64,000 nucleotides of DNA, taken from the NCBI GenBank assembly GCA_034508935.3, contig CM067445.1, positions 20,724,223 through 20,788,222 on the forward strand, given 5' to 3'. Positions 1 through 12,365 of the stretch are shown in pieces. The stretch is from Berghia stephanieae. Lineage: Eukaryota; Mollusca; Gastropoda; Nudibranchia; Aeolidiidae. A program made the position numbers and the translations under genes. The stretch's first letter is position 1, and every line of letters begins with the position of its first letter. The notes under the pieces are model-generated. The model was not told where the DNA came from. It saw nothing but the letters and a program-made list of their open reading frames with translations, and ran no database searches.

Positions 1-711
1 TGATCGCCATCCTTCATAATTTTCTCCATTTTACTTAGACAAAATCTCTTGAACAGTTCTTCCACATTGGAAATTGGGTGAGTACAACTCCTGGCTTTAT
101 CAATTATCCTATCAATTTTCTTAATGTCGCAAATACTGGCCACACCATGCTGTAATACAAAAAGTAATAACGGCCTCCAAAACGGATCTATAAAAAAGGG
201 TGCATAACGTTTTGTCTATGTCAAATTCTGAAAGTTTCCGAATAAAATACATTCTTTTGTTCAATTTAGAGATAACAGCACCGGTTTGCAAATGCCACTG
301 CAATATATTGTCAATTAATTTAATGGTGCGTTGTCATTTTAAAAAATATATCGACTTACTTGCATAGCTTCAAGAGTCCACCTTTCATCAAGTTGTTGCT
401 GATGTTGTTATTGATGTTATTGATCATGTTGTTATTGTTGTTGTGATTATCTGTGGGGTGGTCAAGGTACAACATTTCTGTCTTTGCGTGAAACTGGTCA
501 ATTTCGTTTGAAAACTAAAAATAAAGAAAAATGTTTATCAAACCTTGAAAAAAAGAACAACTCAAACAAGTTATGCTCTCACTTAAAGTGAAAACAACAA
601 ACAAACAAAAGTTTATTTATTTATTTATTTTTGCAAAGTATAAAGTATTTTAGGCCTTATTTTAGCCATAGCGGTTTTATATTAATGGAAATAATAAAAA
701 TAATAATAATA

Positions 712-760
<49 letters not shown>

Positions 761-793
761 GAAAGAAGAAGAAGAAGAAGAAGAGTGATAATT

Positions 794-847
<54 letters not shown>

Positions 848-1019
848 GTCGTCGTCGTCATAGTCGTTGGCCTCATCATCATCATCCTCACGACGACCAC
901 CACCACCACTTCATCCTCTTCTTCTTCTTCTTCTTTTTCTTCCTCCTTCAACCTTCTTCTCTCCACCACCATCATCATTATCATAATTATTATCTACACG
1001 ACGATTGACCCCCAATTGA
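1..1019. other. 3' flank of the membrane protein gene, microsatellites only
   Basis: No exon or mobile-element protein is visible. The stretch holds AT-rich single-copy DNA and then, from about 690, a compound microsatellite of (AAT)n, (GAA)n and (ATC)n. Apparent poly-Ile, poly-Met or poly-Leu frames here are products of the triplet repeats. Confidence 0.6.
690..860. repeat. Compound triplet microsatellite (AAT)n-(GAA)n-(ATC)n
   Basis: Uninterrupted AAT runs to about 757, GAA at 766-784, and ATC from 792 to 846, grading into GTC. Confidence 0.95.
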
Positions 1020-1230
1020 TTAATTCCATACCCGTCTCGCGATGTACCAAATGCTTAATGATGCAATCAAAATGATCGTCATGATAGGTGTCACGTGACC
1101 ATTCATGGGGACGCTGGCGGCGAGCAACAGGAGAACAAGAACAGAATTGCTTGCAGGTCTTAGAGGGCGCAACTTCACTGCTATGATGACAACCAGAAAC
1201 GTAATAGCCAATACAGATGCTGCCACTCTC
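1020..1230 (-). CDS. Membrane protein gene, terminal exon
   Basis: The acceptor CCTATTAG is followed by one base that completes a codon, then RVAASVLAITFLVV and two or three more hydrophobic segments. It ends WYIARRVWN with TAA at 1020-1022. A (ATC)n tract lies about 160 bp beyond the stop. Confidence 0.6.
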
Positions 1231-4200
1231 CTAATAGGACAAAAACATTTCATTCACAGATAAATAAGATAATTTTTAAAAAAAGGATCCATTTATTATC
1301 GTCAAGGGGAAATTTGTCTTTAGGGTCTATTCCAAGGAAAGACTAGAATAACACAGACGTCAGCCGCAATGCAGCGCCGCAAAGTTAGCTAGAGCAAGGT
1401 GATTTGTTTAAGGTCGGTAGTCGAACACGGTACCTTTTGGGTAAGAAGCCACGCTGCCCCATGAATATGTAATTAACCGTGTGAATGTGGTCTTATGTCG
1501 GGATGAACTATATTAGGAAAATTGAAATTAAAGTCAAAATAATAAACGATAGGCAGTTTAATTTTAATGAAGTTTGATGTCCTTACGAACAATTTTCCGG
1601 GTTTTCCCTGAAACATCAAACATATAAATTGATTTTTTCCCCTTAAAAACTCAAACTCAAAGGATAAGTACATGATAGATCCATAATTATTTTTGTTCAG
1701 CAAAACAAGCTCTACAACACAGCATTACGTTCTCATAACTATAACAAAAAATTTTAAATCTTCAAAATTTGTGATGTACAAATGAATTCTGGATGAGAAA
1801 AAAATGTTTGTTGCATCGTAACGAATGTTGGTAAGGCGAGGGTTAAGAATAAAATTTCACTCTTTAAAGCCATTTAATTTACTACGAGTCAAATTTAAAA
1901 AGTTTGAAATTCACTTTTAAACATCCGGTTCTCCTCGACATAATACCGTTTTGAGAAGGTGGGTCACATGATATATTTATTATAGACAATTAAATGGCAG
2001 TTTTATTTTAAAAACAAAACGTGGGAAATAATGTTGAGATGATAGAAAAAAGGAGTATCAGCTACTTAAACAAAAGAGAGGGAGGGAGTAACAGTGGACT
2101 CTAAGAGTAAACACTGCAATCATTGTGGTTAATTCTGAATCGACTGATGTCTCAATGCCAGAATATTACAAAATATAGGTAAATAATAATAATAAAGAAA
2201 CAGTGTTTAAAAAATGATAAATGAAAATCACTTTCTTACATCCAGCTATTGAAAAGGTCTCAGTAGTTGGCACACATGGTGCAAAAGGAGCGCTTTAGAG
2301 GACTTGCTCTGTGTGAAATGAAAATCTGATTATTATGGCTCGATAACAAAATAAAGAAAGTAAATGTCATGTTAAGGGAGTATGTTAAACCAATGGAAAT
2401 GCACTGTGTTTTGACCCACCCCAACAGAGATGTGATGGCCATAGACGTAAGGAAAACAGCAATCCTCTCGGACGAGATATCCACGGAGCCTGTAGTCATA
2501 CACGTCGTGGACACCGCAATAATTACAGCCATGGAGGTGGTGGCATCGTGAAGCATCAGAAAGCTGGTGACAGCGTGTATGGATAGCAGGAAGAAGGGCT
2601 CGGGGTCAAGCTGGCAAAAGTTGAAAGAAAGAAAGGAAATAGATAAAAAATAAAGTGCACATTAAAATTATAATGGCGATCTAAATTCAGGTTTTTGTCC
2701 AACCGAGTCATCGATCAATGATTTGTTGCTGTCCTACAATTGGATATCTCTAAATAAATGTAACGCTGTTTTGGTTATAAAAGGTGTAAACATACCCATG
2801 AGTCAAGCTGAACAAAATGCCCAATCGTAATGTTTGATATTTCTAAAACTGAACGACTTTTCATTATGTGGGTCACTTGGAGAACATTTTGCAATGTTAT
2901 CAATACTCGAGCACATGGAAAGGTGATCTAGATCGTCCTCATTAAATCAATCCTTTCAGGTTTCTTTGTCTTCTTGCGTGCTACAATTTAGCGCTGATAA
3001 TGAATATAGAATCGTCTCTTCCCTATGTCCGGCTTGATCAAAATCGGTTTTGCAAGGACAATTTTAGCTTACAAGTGAGCCTAGTCACAGAGACGAACAA
3101 GGAAGAAATGCTAAAATCGATACTTTCGACAAGGATGTTATCCAAAGAATTCATCATGTTGCGGTCATGGGAAAGAAAACAATGATGAATACAACGTTGC
3201 TGTTTCAAAACCAACTCTGTGGACCATGAGAAAGGCTGATCTGGAAAGCATTCACAAAAGAAGATTATCATTTACGAAAAGTCCCACTTGATTGCAGAAA
3301 GGAGTAAATATCCGAGGCAGTCCAGAGAAAAATAAATGACGGCCATGACGTTTTAAAAATTGTGTATCTCGATGAAACTTGGATTAATGCTCACTACACA
3401 TAATATGATATGGAATGAAGTCAGCTATTGGGTGGCATAAGAGTGCCATCAAGTAAAGGCAGAGGATTTTCTTGGCTAATGTCGGAAGTAGGAATCAATT
3501 GCTCATCACCAATTCAGAGCTCCTACTCAAGTATGTATCATAGCACTGACAATGGAGATTACTACATAGGACGAATGGCGAGATGTTCAATAAACGGATG
3601 ACCAAGGCGATTCTCCCTGCTCTCGTTAGTCCATCGTGCAGAGTAACGGACAATGCACCTCATCAAATGTCAGTCCAACTGACAAGATGCCAACATCTTC
3701 GACCACAGTAAGAGAAAAAAGAATAGCTTCAAAAGGAAAAAAAAACCCAACATTTACAATGCTCCAATGCAGAAACCAGAATTCTTATTCGTTGTCAAAA
3801 TAGCACAGAAGGCCCAAAAACATCCCATATAGTTTGGACATACAAGCAGTCGACTTCTTCCTATCTACTCTTATTTGAATCCTAATGTTTGGGTCGAATT
3901 TAAGGGAACATTGGCCACAGGAAAAAAGTCTTCAAGTATGTCCAATGTGGAAGAACTGACTGCTTTGGCACTGATTTGTCACACAATTTGATGACCATGT
4001 TCTAAACTAGAAGAGGAATATTGGGGAAATGACGACTCTATGTCACACAAACAACGATGATAATTGACTTAAAGAACACTTTAAAATCAAAGTTGTTCTA
4101 CCACACAAGATACCGGGCTTTCAACTTTTGGAATAGTTTCGAAGTAGAGAAAAATCCTCAACATTACTATCAAACCTTTTAAATGAGCCAATGAAGTCCC

Positions 4201-7103
4201 AGTCCTGCACATAAGTTCAGCTATTGCATTACGAATAAAATTACAGCATATATATGTACTCGTGTACACATTGAAAACTTTAAACCACTGATTTTTAGAT
4301 GATCGTATTCGGCCATGTCTTGTACTTTAAGGCTCCTGAACGTTGAAAGTAATAATCGTTTAAGTTATCAAATTATAGCGCAAATACTAAATCCGTGGGA
4401 GGTTGGGGGGGGGGGGGGATCTTTGAAATGGGAAAAAAAATTGTTTGATCTGTGGAATTTGGAGTAGGCATGCATAATATCAATGCCATACAACATATAG
4501 TTTTCGAGAGAAAAATTTGGAAGCTTAGATTTCAATTATGATACAGACTATAATAAAAACCTGCATTCAAGGTAAGCTCGGATTTAACAAATCCGATCGT
4601 CTGTCCTGTGATTTTGTTTTATCCGGACTGTACTGGAATATGGTCATAAATAAATATTATCCTGATCACTGACAATGGTCTCAATGCCTTCGATTTTTTT
4701 ACAATACCCGGTATATGTACACAACATTTTTAGGATATGATTTGACAAATATTGCAATGGCCGTTTACGACAAATTGGGATTGAAAATGACAAATCAATT
4801 TGGTATGTACGTAATTGAATTTGAATCTAGCAACGCCGATTTCGAAAAGGCTTAAATGAAGTATTGAATTTTATTCGAAAGCGTATCATTAAGTTTGGAA
4901 AAAGCGCCCAAGAGAAGTCCAAATAACAATTGTATTCGTCAATATAAATGAACATTTGCATGCAGATGTATCCCTACCTTATAAAACTTGATAATCGTTG
5001 CAGCAAAAGTGATGATTAGGGAAATTGCTATAACGCCATTGAAGCACGAGGCAAGGCCGATCATTCCCAAACAAAAATTTATCACTATAAGTCTCCAAAG
5101 AGACATACGGTCATGACCACTTTGTTCAATCTCCCCGAACATTTCGAAATCATACAAAAATCAGACGTAGTGTTTTTCACTTTAAAAAAAGAAAGAAATG
5201 GATCTCAAAAGTTATACCCGAGATCAATAACTTTATCATAAGTATAAATAAGGTTTACTGGATATTACGTCACAATGTTTTTGGTTAACTAATATAATAT
5301 TATAAAGTTCGTCGCGCAGGAGTTCACAAAGCATTCACGTTATAACACCTTCTTAGCACTAACTACGAAATTCTAAAGTGTGTTAAGAAGGAGCTTTAAT
5401 GAAGCTATATTATCTGAACTCTCGAAAAACAAACACAGCAACACTAAATCTTGATGTCCATATATTAAGCTGAGCTCAAGGAATACCAATATAGAATGTT
5501 ATGCAATGAATTGGAAGTTTTTTCCACAAGTTACTGGCCAAATAAATGTCACCGCAAGTGCCTGTTTTGATAAAGAATATTATACTTTCTTAAGTTTAGC
5601 CAATTAGTTTTAGGGTCTTAGCAGCCAGAATATTGGCCTACTAACAGGCGGTATGATAAACATTTCTCAAAGTTTACGTTTGGATATCACATCATTGATG
5701 TTATTAACAAAATAACCATCCCAAGATAAAACTAAAACGAATGGTAAGTAGTAATATTCTTCAACAGTAGGTGAAAACTACCGCTAGCCCTCACACGGGT
5801 CTTATGACAATATCGATGTTATGAGAACCACAGCTTGATAGATTTATTGTGAGCTTAGAAAATCGATCATATTATATTGCCGACGAAATGAGTCATTACT
5901 GGGTAAGGCAAACCGAAAAAAAAAAGATGTACGTTTGAACCAAATATAAAACTGTATACATACGGAAATGGATCGTGAGTGTTTATATTACTCTCTCATC
6001 TTTGTAATGTTGACGGATATATTAAAAAGGAATGGGGAAGGGGGGGGGGGGGGTGATTTATTATTTGTTGATTTAAGTAACGAAACACTATTGTGATAAA
6101 AAGCCATCTGTTACAGAAAAAAATTTAAAGCGTGGAGTATTGTATCGAGATGTAGCTGGTAATGTAATGTCGAGATAATCAATTGACTTATATGCAGTCT
6201 GCAATTCAGTTTGGTGCAATTACAATACACCAATGAATATGTACGTTTTTCGATATCTCCATTTCAGTAGAAGAGAGCACATTTCTGTGAATGTGCAATT
6301 AAGAAACAAGATGAAAAAAACCCAAATATTATAAGAAACAAAACTAAAAACAAACAAAACAAGAAATATTTTCTCATGTGAATAAGCAAATAAGCAACAA
6401 TGAACAACGAGAAGAAAAGAAAAGAAAACCAAATATTAAAAATATATTGATTATACTTGTTTACTTATAAAATGTCGCAAATTATTGCGCATTATAAAAA
6501 GTCATCATTTAAATTTGATAACATGAGATTTCATGAAATCGAAAAGTATGAGAATTTTGAAAGGAGTAAAATATATAAAAAAGACGTTAAAGACATCTCC
6601 TATATCTCCTGAACGAATAATAATAGTGTATTGCGTGTTGCATGAGGTGGTATTGATTAATTACAATCTGATTATACTCAAAGGTATTCCACTTTATTAT
6701 AAGTTAATTCATGTTGATGCATTACTCCTTAGCACAGTTTCAACTAAGTAGTGGGCCCTGAGGTGGTTAACCCAAAATATTTGATTTCGTCTCTTTAGAT
6801 ATTGCCAAAGTATATATGTAACTTAGAGGGGAAAAATAGGATTAAAAATCTGCAACATCAATGTGGAGTGGATGACATGAAGGACATCTTCATATGAGAA
6901 GGTGATGGAGGTGGATAGAGAGATTTATTTTCAAAGGTTAAAATATATTTTTTTTTAGTTATACGTCAAACTCATTACTCAAATGCTTTGAAGCAACTTG
7001 ATATTGACATAAAAAAAGTAAAAGTGGTGGCTCTCTTTAAAAAAATAAATTAAATGAGACAAAAACCACAACTAAGAACAAGAATATACTATTTTTTTAA
7101 ATA

Positions 7104-7138
<35 letters not shown>

Positions 7139-7289
7139 ATACACACAAGCAAAAACAAAGATGGCTTTTATTTGATAAAACTATTTCTCTTTGTCTCCCT
7201 CTTTTACGTGTTCTTTTTTTTTTAATTACTGTATATCTATTTATATTATAACTGTACTTTTCGTTGGTCAACAAATGTACCTCAGTCTT

Positions 7290-7382
<93 letters not shown>

Positions 7383-8233
7383 CATCGTGGTACAAACCTT
7401 TAATTTAAGTGGAACTTGGCTTCATTCATCCGAATCCACGCTAGGACAGGCCTTTGATACATGTACATTCTGTTAAGATTGATCAACAGATTATTGTAGA
7501 TATTGACAAAGACACAGAGTAGAGCGGGTTGTGTTGAAACTGTGTTGAAATTTCACCAGTTACATACATATTTATTGACTCACTCACTGTAAGTTCTTTC
7601 AACTTCGTAGTTCAATGAATTCAATCAAAACAAGCAACATAATAATATAATGATAAAATGTTATTATCAGGGAGAAAAAAAACAATGCATTCATGTGATT
7701 TGATCTCACTTGAAAGTGATCTCTCAACATATAACGATTAATATAAAGAAAAGTAGTCCTTCAGAGTGCCATTATATCAACGGATCCAGAGATTATCCCG
7801 GTTTCTATAGCGTGAAACGGACAATAACAATTGCTTTCCGCCAAATTTAATAGAGCTGGCTACCCAATCACTGCTGGATGGACATGGGAGGATGGGGTCA
7901 GAATAAAAATATCTGCTGCTCTTGGGCCCTTTGCGTGTGAAGTGAAAACTCTATCAACTGAGGGATCGGGATTCTTAATGACCATTATAACGTTCTATAA
8001 GCAGGAATACGGACTAAACAACCTTTCCACTCTCCCATGGTGATAACAGAGGTGATTTTGAGATTATTGTTATGCCACTTTTTGACATCGGTATTGTAGA
8101 AAGAAAGAGGCAGTTGTCATTGTATGCGTGCATCATTTTTAACGTAGAAATTGTCATTGTGAGAATCAAAATTACTACGAATGAGTCGATGACAATGTTG
8201 ATGCTGATGATGGTGATGATGATGACCATTGTC

Positions 8234-8282
<49 letters not shown>

Positions 8283-8569
8283 CCTACCCATTCCATCAGT
8301 ACGCAGTACATGGCAAACAGCAAATGTATAAATAACATCTCAGTGTTTCTCTGATGTACAAAGTAGACAGAGGCAAATATTCCATACAAAATCGGGATGA
8401 ATTGACGAAAATATTCAATCTTGTAGAGATAGATTATGTAAGGGACCAATAGCATCACTGTCACATCAAAGTTGATTAATGAAGCTGTTCCACTCACAAA
8501 CAGCAAGGTGAAAACGGCAATTTTTTGATCATTACTTAGATATTGTTTCGTTCTTGCTCGGCGACTCAT
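1020..8569 (-). CDS. Unrecognised multi-pass membrane protein, four-exon gene
   Basis: Four minus-strand exons join with matching phases and GT-AG borders: 8569-8288, 5130-4978, 2610-2420 and 1230-1020. The first three junctions are phase 0, 0 and 2. The protein would be about 278 residues, starting MSRRARTKQYLS and ending WYIARRVWN before TAA. It is strongly hydrophobic, with about eight likely membrane spans separated by short polar loops such as LDPEPFF and SVDISSERI. I see no signal peptide, catalytic motif or family signature I can name. The start is the ATG at 8569; an in-frame upstream ATG at 8656 would add 29 residues. Exon joins are inferred from splice signals and phase, not transcripts. 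The exon 2 acceptor (GGGGAG) has a weak pyrimidine tract and is the least certain border. Confidence 0.6.
1479..1970. mobile_element. Inverted-repeat (MITE-like) element, copy 1
   Basis: The left end reads TTATGTCGGGATGAAC near 1493. The reverse complement of the right end (about 1935-1970) reads ATGTGACCCACC, TTCTCAAAACGG, TATTATGTCG. The same terminal sequence is found as a pair at 40171-40406. The internal DNA is AT-rich without a transposase frame, so this looks like a non-autonomous DNA element. Its outermost bases are not certain. Confidence 0.4.
2420..2610 (-). CDS. Membrane protein gene, exon 3
   Basis: The acceptor is TTTTGCCAG, followed in frame by LDPEPFFLLSIHAVTSF. The donor TTGGG|GTGGGT leaves two bases of a glycine codon, and exon 4 supplies the third. 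The open frame runs on past the donor into AT-rich DNA, but only this donor gives the phase that exon 4 needs. Confidence 0.55.
3000..4060 (+). pseudogene. Decayed DDE-superfamily (IS630/Tc1-mariner-like) transposase
   Basis: Three catalytic blocks lie in order on the plus strand. VYLDETWINAHYT at 3362-3400 holds the first Asp. VTDNAPHQM near 3643 corresponds to the usual MDNAPYHS block with the second Asp. NPNVWVEFKGTLAT near 3878 corresponds to the LNPIEL..W..VKG block with the final Glu. Between them, phrases such as KGRGF and GDYY match the spacing of this family. Multiple stops and frame changes show that the copy is dead. It lies in an intron of the membrane protein gene, opposite to it in orientation. 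Terminal inverted repeats were not found. Confidence 0.65.
4978..5130 (-). CDS. Membrane protein gene, exon 2
   Basis: The exon is 51 codons in phase 0 at both ends. It starts IEQSGHDRMSLW, continues with two hydrophobic stretches (FCLGMIGLASCFNGVIAI and ISLIITFAATII), and ends FYK before the donor AAG|GTAGGG. The acceptor is chosen because an in-frame stop lies just upstream. Confidence 0.5.
7105..7379. repeat. (CA)n and (GA)n microsatellites
   Basis: A CA tract lies at about 7105-7148. A nearly pure GA tract spans 7291-7379. Poly-Arg-Glu and poly-Ser-Leu frames here are artefacts. Confidence 0.95.
7755..7985 (-). repeat. Dispersed tRNA-like SINE relic, copy 1
   Basis: The core GGTTTCTATAGCGTGAAACG and ACAATAACAATTGCTT recurs at 19340 and 45910. 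The minus strand near 7960 reads CCTCAGTTGATAGAG, an A-box-like tRNA sequence. In copy 3 the tRNA-like head lies on the same side. The element would be oriented on the minus strand, with its head at the right. Confidence 0.45.
8186..8282. repeat. (GAT)n microsatellite abutting a splice donor
   Basis: An almost pure GAT/ATG tract. It begins a few bases inside the intron that follows exon 1 of the membrane protein gene. Confidence 0.95.
8288..8569 (-). CDS. Membrane protein gene, exon 1
   Basis: It encodes 94 codons from ATG at 8569 to LMEW, followed by the strong donor TGG|GTAGGT. It holds three or more hydrophobic segments, for example IAVFTLLFVSGTASL and VTVMLLVPYIIYLY. The exon ends four bases before a long (GAT)n tract. 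Reading through that tract gives a false poly-histidine tail. Confidence 0.6.
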
Positions 8570-9315
8570 ATTTATTGGTATAAATATCACCTTAACATGT
8601 ATTCTTTTATTTATTTTGGTGGTCACAAAATAATAATTTCCGAATGATGTTGACAAAGTTGATGCTTCTTCTCTATCTCAAGAATGTATTGTTAGCTGCT
8701 AAATAACATACTCCACATATAGTTCTTTCTTACAGTCCGACGCATTATCTTAAAGATGTGAACTTAAGATGTTACCATAAATTAGCCTATTTATTCCTCC
8801 CCACCATTTCCCCCTTGAAACAGGCTATTGTTTGTACATGGTTACGAAAGGAACCCAATGCTTGTGATTATTGTTTCAAATACGTTCAACACACGTGCAT
8901 GGAAGTGCGAAACCACCAAAATCGTACGTTGTTGAAGAATTAGGTAACAAAGGCAATGTGTGATACGGGAAAGTGTCTTTTCTTTTCCACGAAACTTCGT
9001 CAACATTTCATTGTTTTACATGAATTTACATGTATCTGAAGCTGGTGAGCTCTAAATCGACGTTGACTTTGAGACGCTCTCCTTTAATTGTGCATTGTCG
9101 TTCTTCAGATAATTCATAGCATTTTAAACATTATATTTGTATCGGGTGGATCAATGTTTATTGAAGAAATAATATCATACCTGTGATTCCGTTGTTTCTT
9201 ATATTAATTAATTTATATTAGGGTTCACCTCTGTTGAGAAATTTTAAAATTATGCTTTCTCCATCCCCCCCCCTCTCCTCTTTCTTCTTGGTGAATGTTT
9301 TCTCATTCAGATTTT
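8570..9315. other. Upstream flank of the membrane protein gene
   Basis: AT-rich DNA expected to include the 5' untranslated region and promoter of the minus-strand gene. I see no TATA box or CpG island clear enough to mark, and no coding sequence. Confidence 0.4.
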
Positions 9316-9328
9316 ATTATGATTATGA

Positions 9329-9645
9329 CTTAAGGCCTTTCGCTTCCTAATCATCCGATCGGGACGCCTCGGCTGCCTCTCTAATCATTTCCTTCCACTG
9401 TTCACGGTCTTTTGCTGTGGATACTAATTTCGTAAGGTCTTCCTTTGATTTTAATTCTTTGTTATTTTGAAGGCGTTTTAGGTCTCTATTGAGGACAGTG
9501 TGAATTGACCTGGGAGGTCTACCTTGTGTCCAGGTGGGGTGAAAAAAGTATTCATGGCTTTATTAGCTGGTATATTTTCATCTCTTCTGAGTATATGCCC
9601 GAAGAACCGCCACCTTGCCTCCAAGATTTGAATGGATAAGGTAAC
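9329..9645 (-). mobile_element. 5'-truncated LINE, C-terminal end of reverse transcriptase ORF
   Basis: The minus strand reads LEARWRFFGHILRRDE and NIPANKAM, then, after a frame change, QGRPPRSIHTVLNRDLKRL and AKDREQWKEMIREAAEASRS before a stop. This is the typical C-terminal tail of RTE-like LINEs, with the RWR.FGHILR and GRPR patterns. The direct repeat ATTATGATTATGA (9316-9328 and 9646-9658) bounds the piece and looks like a target-site duplication. Part of it could be the element's own short-repeat tail. Confidence 0.65.
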
Positions 9646-9659
9646 ATTATGATTATGAG

Positions 9660-10450
9660 ACACGTTTAAAAATAAAAATGGTTATCTTGGCGTGACCATA
9701 CAATGCTTTCACATGGTGCTTGCCTTCAGCTTCCTCTGCTCTCCAGGGCAATACTGTCAATTGATGATTTAAAAAAAAAACAATTTTACCTCCCTGCCTG
9801 TCCCCTTTCCTAGCATCGTTCCTTCCTTTTACGATTAAGCTTGTCTAATTTTGCGCAAATTGATGAACTTGTCATTATGGTTTACTTCTTATAAGGGCAA
9901 CTAGGCATATCGGTATAGTCTTTGCTCCATGCCGAGAAGTTACCAGCTCGACCTTATCCTTCTTTATGTTAACAAAGACTATGGTCCAACTCCCTATGTG
10001 ATCTTGAGCAAATGACCTCGCCTTAGCTGTACTGCGGTTGGATATTCCATACTTCTTAAAAATAGACTAAAGACAAATTTCCTGAAGCGGATGAATAACT
10101 GAAACTGACCTTCCTGTCCACCATGGGAGATCCCACCCAGAACAAGCGATAGAACAGTTGGGAGTTTCTTTCACCAGCCCACCATGGGAAGTCGAAAGAT
10201 AGGGGAATAGAAGACTAGAAGACAAAAGAGTAGCCACACCAAAAACCCACTTAGTCGAATTAAATCAGAAAAATAATTCAGACTCAATGAAAAAAAAAAA
10301 AAAGAATTAACATTGAAGTTCAAGTGTTTACACTTTATTTCAATTACGTTGCATTAAAATTTCATTGTCACAGAGCAAAATGAATCGTACAACCCCAAAT
10401 TAGAAGGTGCACAAATGTCATAAATTGGATGGGTGGAACAAAAGGAAGGA

Positions 10451-10484
<34 letters not shown>

Positions 10485-11150
10485 GACACTTTTATGTCAC
10501 TTCAGCACCATAGATGGACTATTCAAAAGATCGCAAACTGCAAAGGACCCCACCCCCCTTTTCCAAAATATATTTAAAAAAATAAAACAAAGGAACTTAT
10601 TAAAAAAAATAAATTAAAATTCATCAGAAGGAGATTCCAAGAGCAATCGATCCTTATGTCTGTACAGAATCTCCGCCAAAAGGAATCTCCCAGATAGCAA
10701 AATAAATATTTACATAAAATACAAAATAATACTTTAAGAGATGATGAACAAGAAAGAAAATATCTCTCACATAAAAATTAGTTCACTAACTGTCCCCATC
10801 CCCACAAAAGGCACAAAGCAGGGCCTGAGCACAACAAAATGGCCTCATTCTAGAACAAGGACGCACAGCTATGATAAAGAGTAGAAAAGTCATTGGGGGA
10901 AGGGAATGGGAAGGGAGGTAGAAGATACACCAAGTAACCTGCCTGGCCTAAAAATGAATTCCAAGATCACCAGAAGAGGAAGAAAGATAAGAAGAAAGAA
11001 CGAAAGAATGAAGATATGATGAAGAATATTCGATTTTTGCTTATTAAAAAGGGAAGCACCGTTCAGACAAACCAATTCAACAGGAAATTTGTTCAGTATT
11101 TAGATAATTTCATACGAGCAACACAAATTAAAAACTCTTTTTGACTGTTT
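9660..11150. other. Intergenic DNA, no gene seen
   Basis: The stretch has a short (CT)n at 10458-10484 and poly-A-rich DNA. Fragments near 10125-10200 with CCACCATGGGA resemble the start of the 500-600 bp retroposon family but are too decayed to place. Confidence 0.4.
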
Positions 11151-11152
11151 GT

Positions 11153-11662
11153 TTTGAAGGGTTTTACAGCGCTTGCAACACATTTAGGTTATATCAGCGC
11201 CAGTAAAAAGAAAGAAAATGGAATAGTAAAAAGTTCTAGAATTACAATTAAAGCACACAAGAAAAAGTAAGACAAAGGGGAACTGGGAACAAAAAGGGAT
11301 CAGATGTAGATTTCAAGAGCATACCACCAATGTACTTAGTTTGAGATCACATATAAGTCTCATCCGGACACAAGCAAAAGATCCAACAAAGAGGAATACA
11401 CTCAAATACTTACACTATACATTCAAAATAACAAACAGAATAATAATACATAAGAGAGAGATAATTTACAAGCAAAAAAAATATCATCTCCCAAAACAAT
11501 AACTATGCATTTGACTGTTTCCCTCCCAGCCAGGACTCCGGCTAGGGCCATGACAAAACCAAGTAATCTCATTCCAAGACAAAGACAGAAAGCATGTTGG
11601 AAAACAGATATAAGGGGATAAAAGACACAGTATGTACCCCCCTGCCCACTATGGGAGTCTTT
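11153..11662 (-). mobile_element. 500-600 bp retroposon family, minus-strand copy A
   Basis: It begins at its 3' end with GGGTTTTACAGCGCTTGCAA and CATCAGCGCC-type sequence. It runs to CCCACTATGGGAG, the 5' end seen in other copies. Shared internal blocks include CAAGCAAAAGATCC, AGATGATATTT-type and AAACAGATATAAGGGG. No protein is encoded. Confidence 0.75.
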
Positions 11663-12365
11663 TTGACTGTGACAATTAAAAGATCTTAAGAATGCATGTA
11701 TTACTTGATTTGAAGATCAAAGTTATTAGTAAAAAATAATTAATGTTTTGTTTAAAATGCAAACAATTCTAAAGGGAAAATTGTTGGGAGAGGGGAAGAG
11801 AAGAAAAAATACAAACAAACGAAAAAAACCCCAACAAAACACACACACACAAACAGAAACATTGGATATCCAATAATATATACAGGCGCAAAATTCTTTA
11901 AAAAATTGAAAATTTGACTTTGGTTTTCAAGAGTATACTGGGACTTGCATATTTCAATGAGGGCATTTACAAAGACATTGTCTTTAAGATTAAGAAGAGT
12001 TGAGTTGATGCAATCATACATGTTAAGGATCAGACTGCATAGCACCTTAGTGACCTTTGACAAGGGAAGATCATCCTCCCAAAATGCTCCACCGATTCTA
12101 GATCTATATACAGCGGATCTCTTCATTTTTTATTGATTATGTGAAAGGGACCCCGTGTGGTGTCCGGGGTCCCTCAACTGAGAGGGTCAAGAATAGCCCA
12201 ACGCCAAGCCAGCGTGTCGTAAAAGGCGACTAATGGTGTGTGATTCCCCCATCTTTGAGTCACCTGGTCCTCCAGGTTGGGGGTTGGCAAAGGGTTAACA
12301 CCCCTTTCCGTTAAACTCAAACCGTTACAGAAACACAGACAGACAAACTAAATCCTTTTTTTAGC

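Larger units (their letters stand above)
5131..8287. other. Intron of the membrane protein gene with repeats
   Basis: This stretch holds G-runs, a (CA)n and a (GA)n tract near 7.1-7.4 kb, and a tRNA-like SINE relic near 7.75-7.99 kb. I see no further exon. Confidence 0.5.

Noticed and set aside
682-1075. Open frames of poly-Met, poly-Ile and poly-Leu
   Set aside because: They are translations of triplet microsatellites on both strands.
8117-8287. Poly-histidine C-terminus on the membrane protein exon
   Set aside because: It comes from reading past the donor into the (GAT)n microsatellite.
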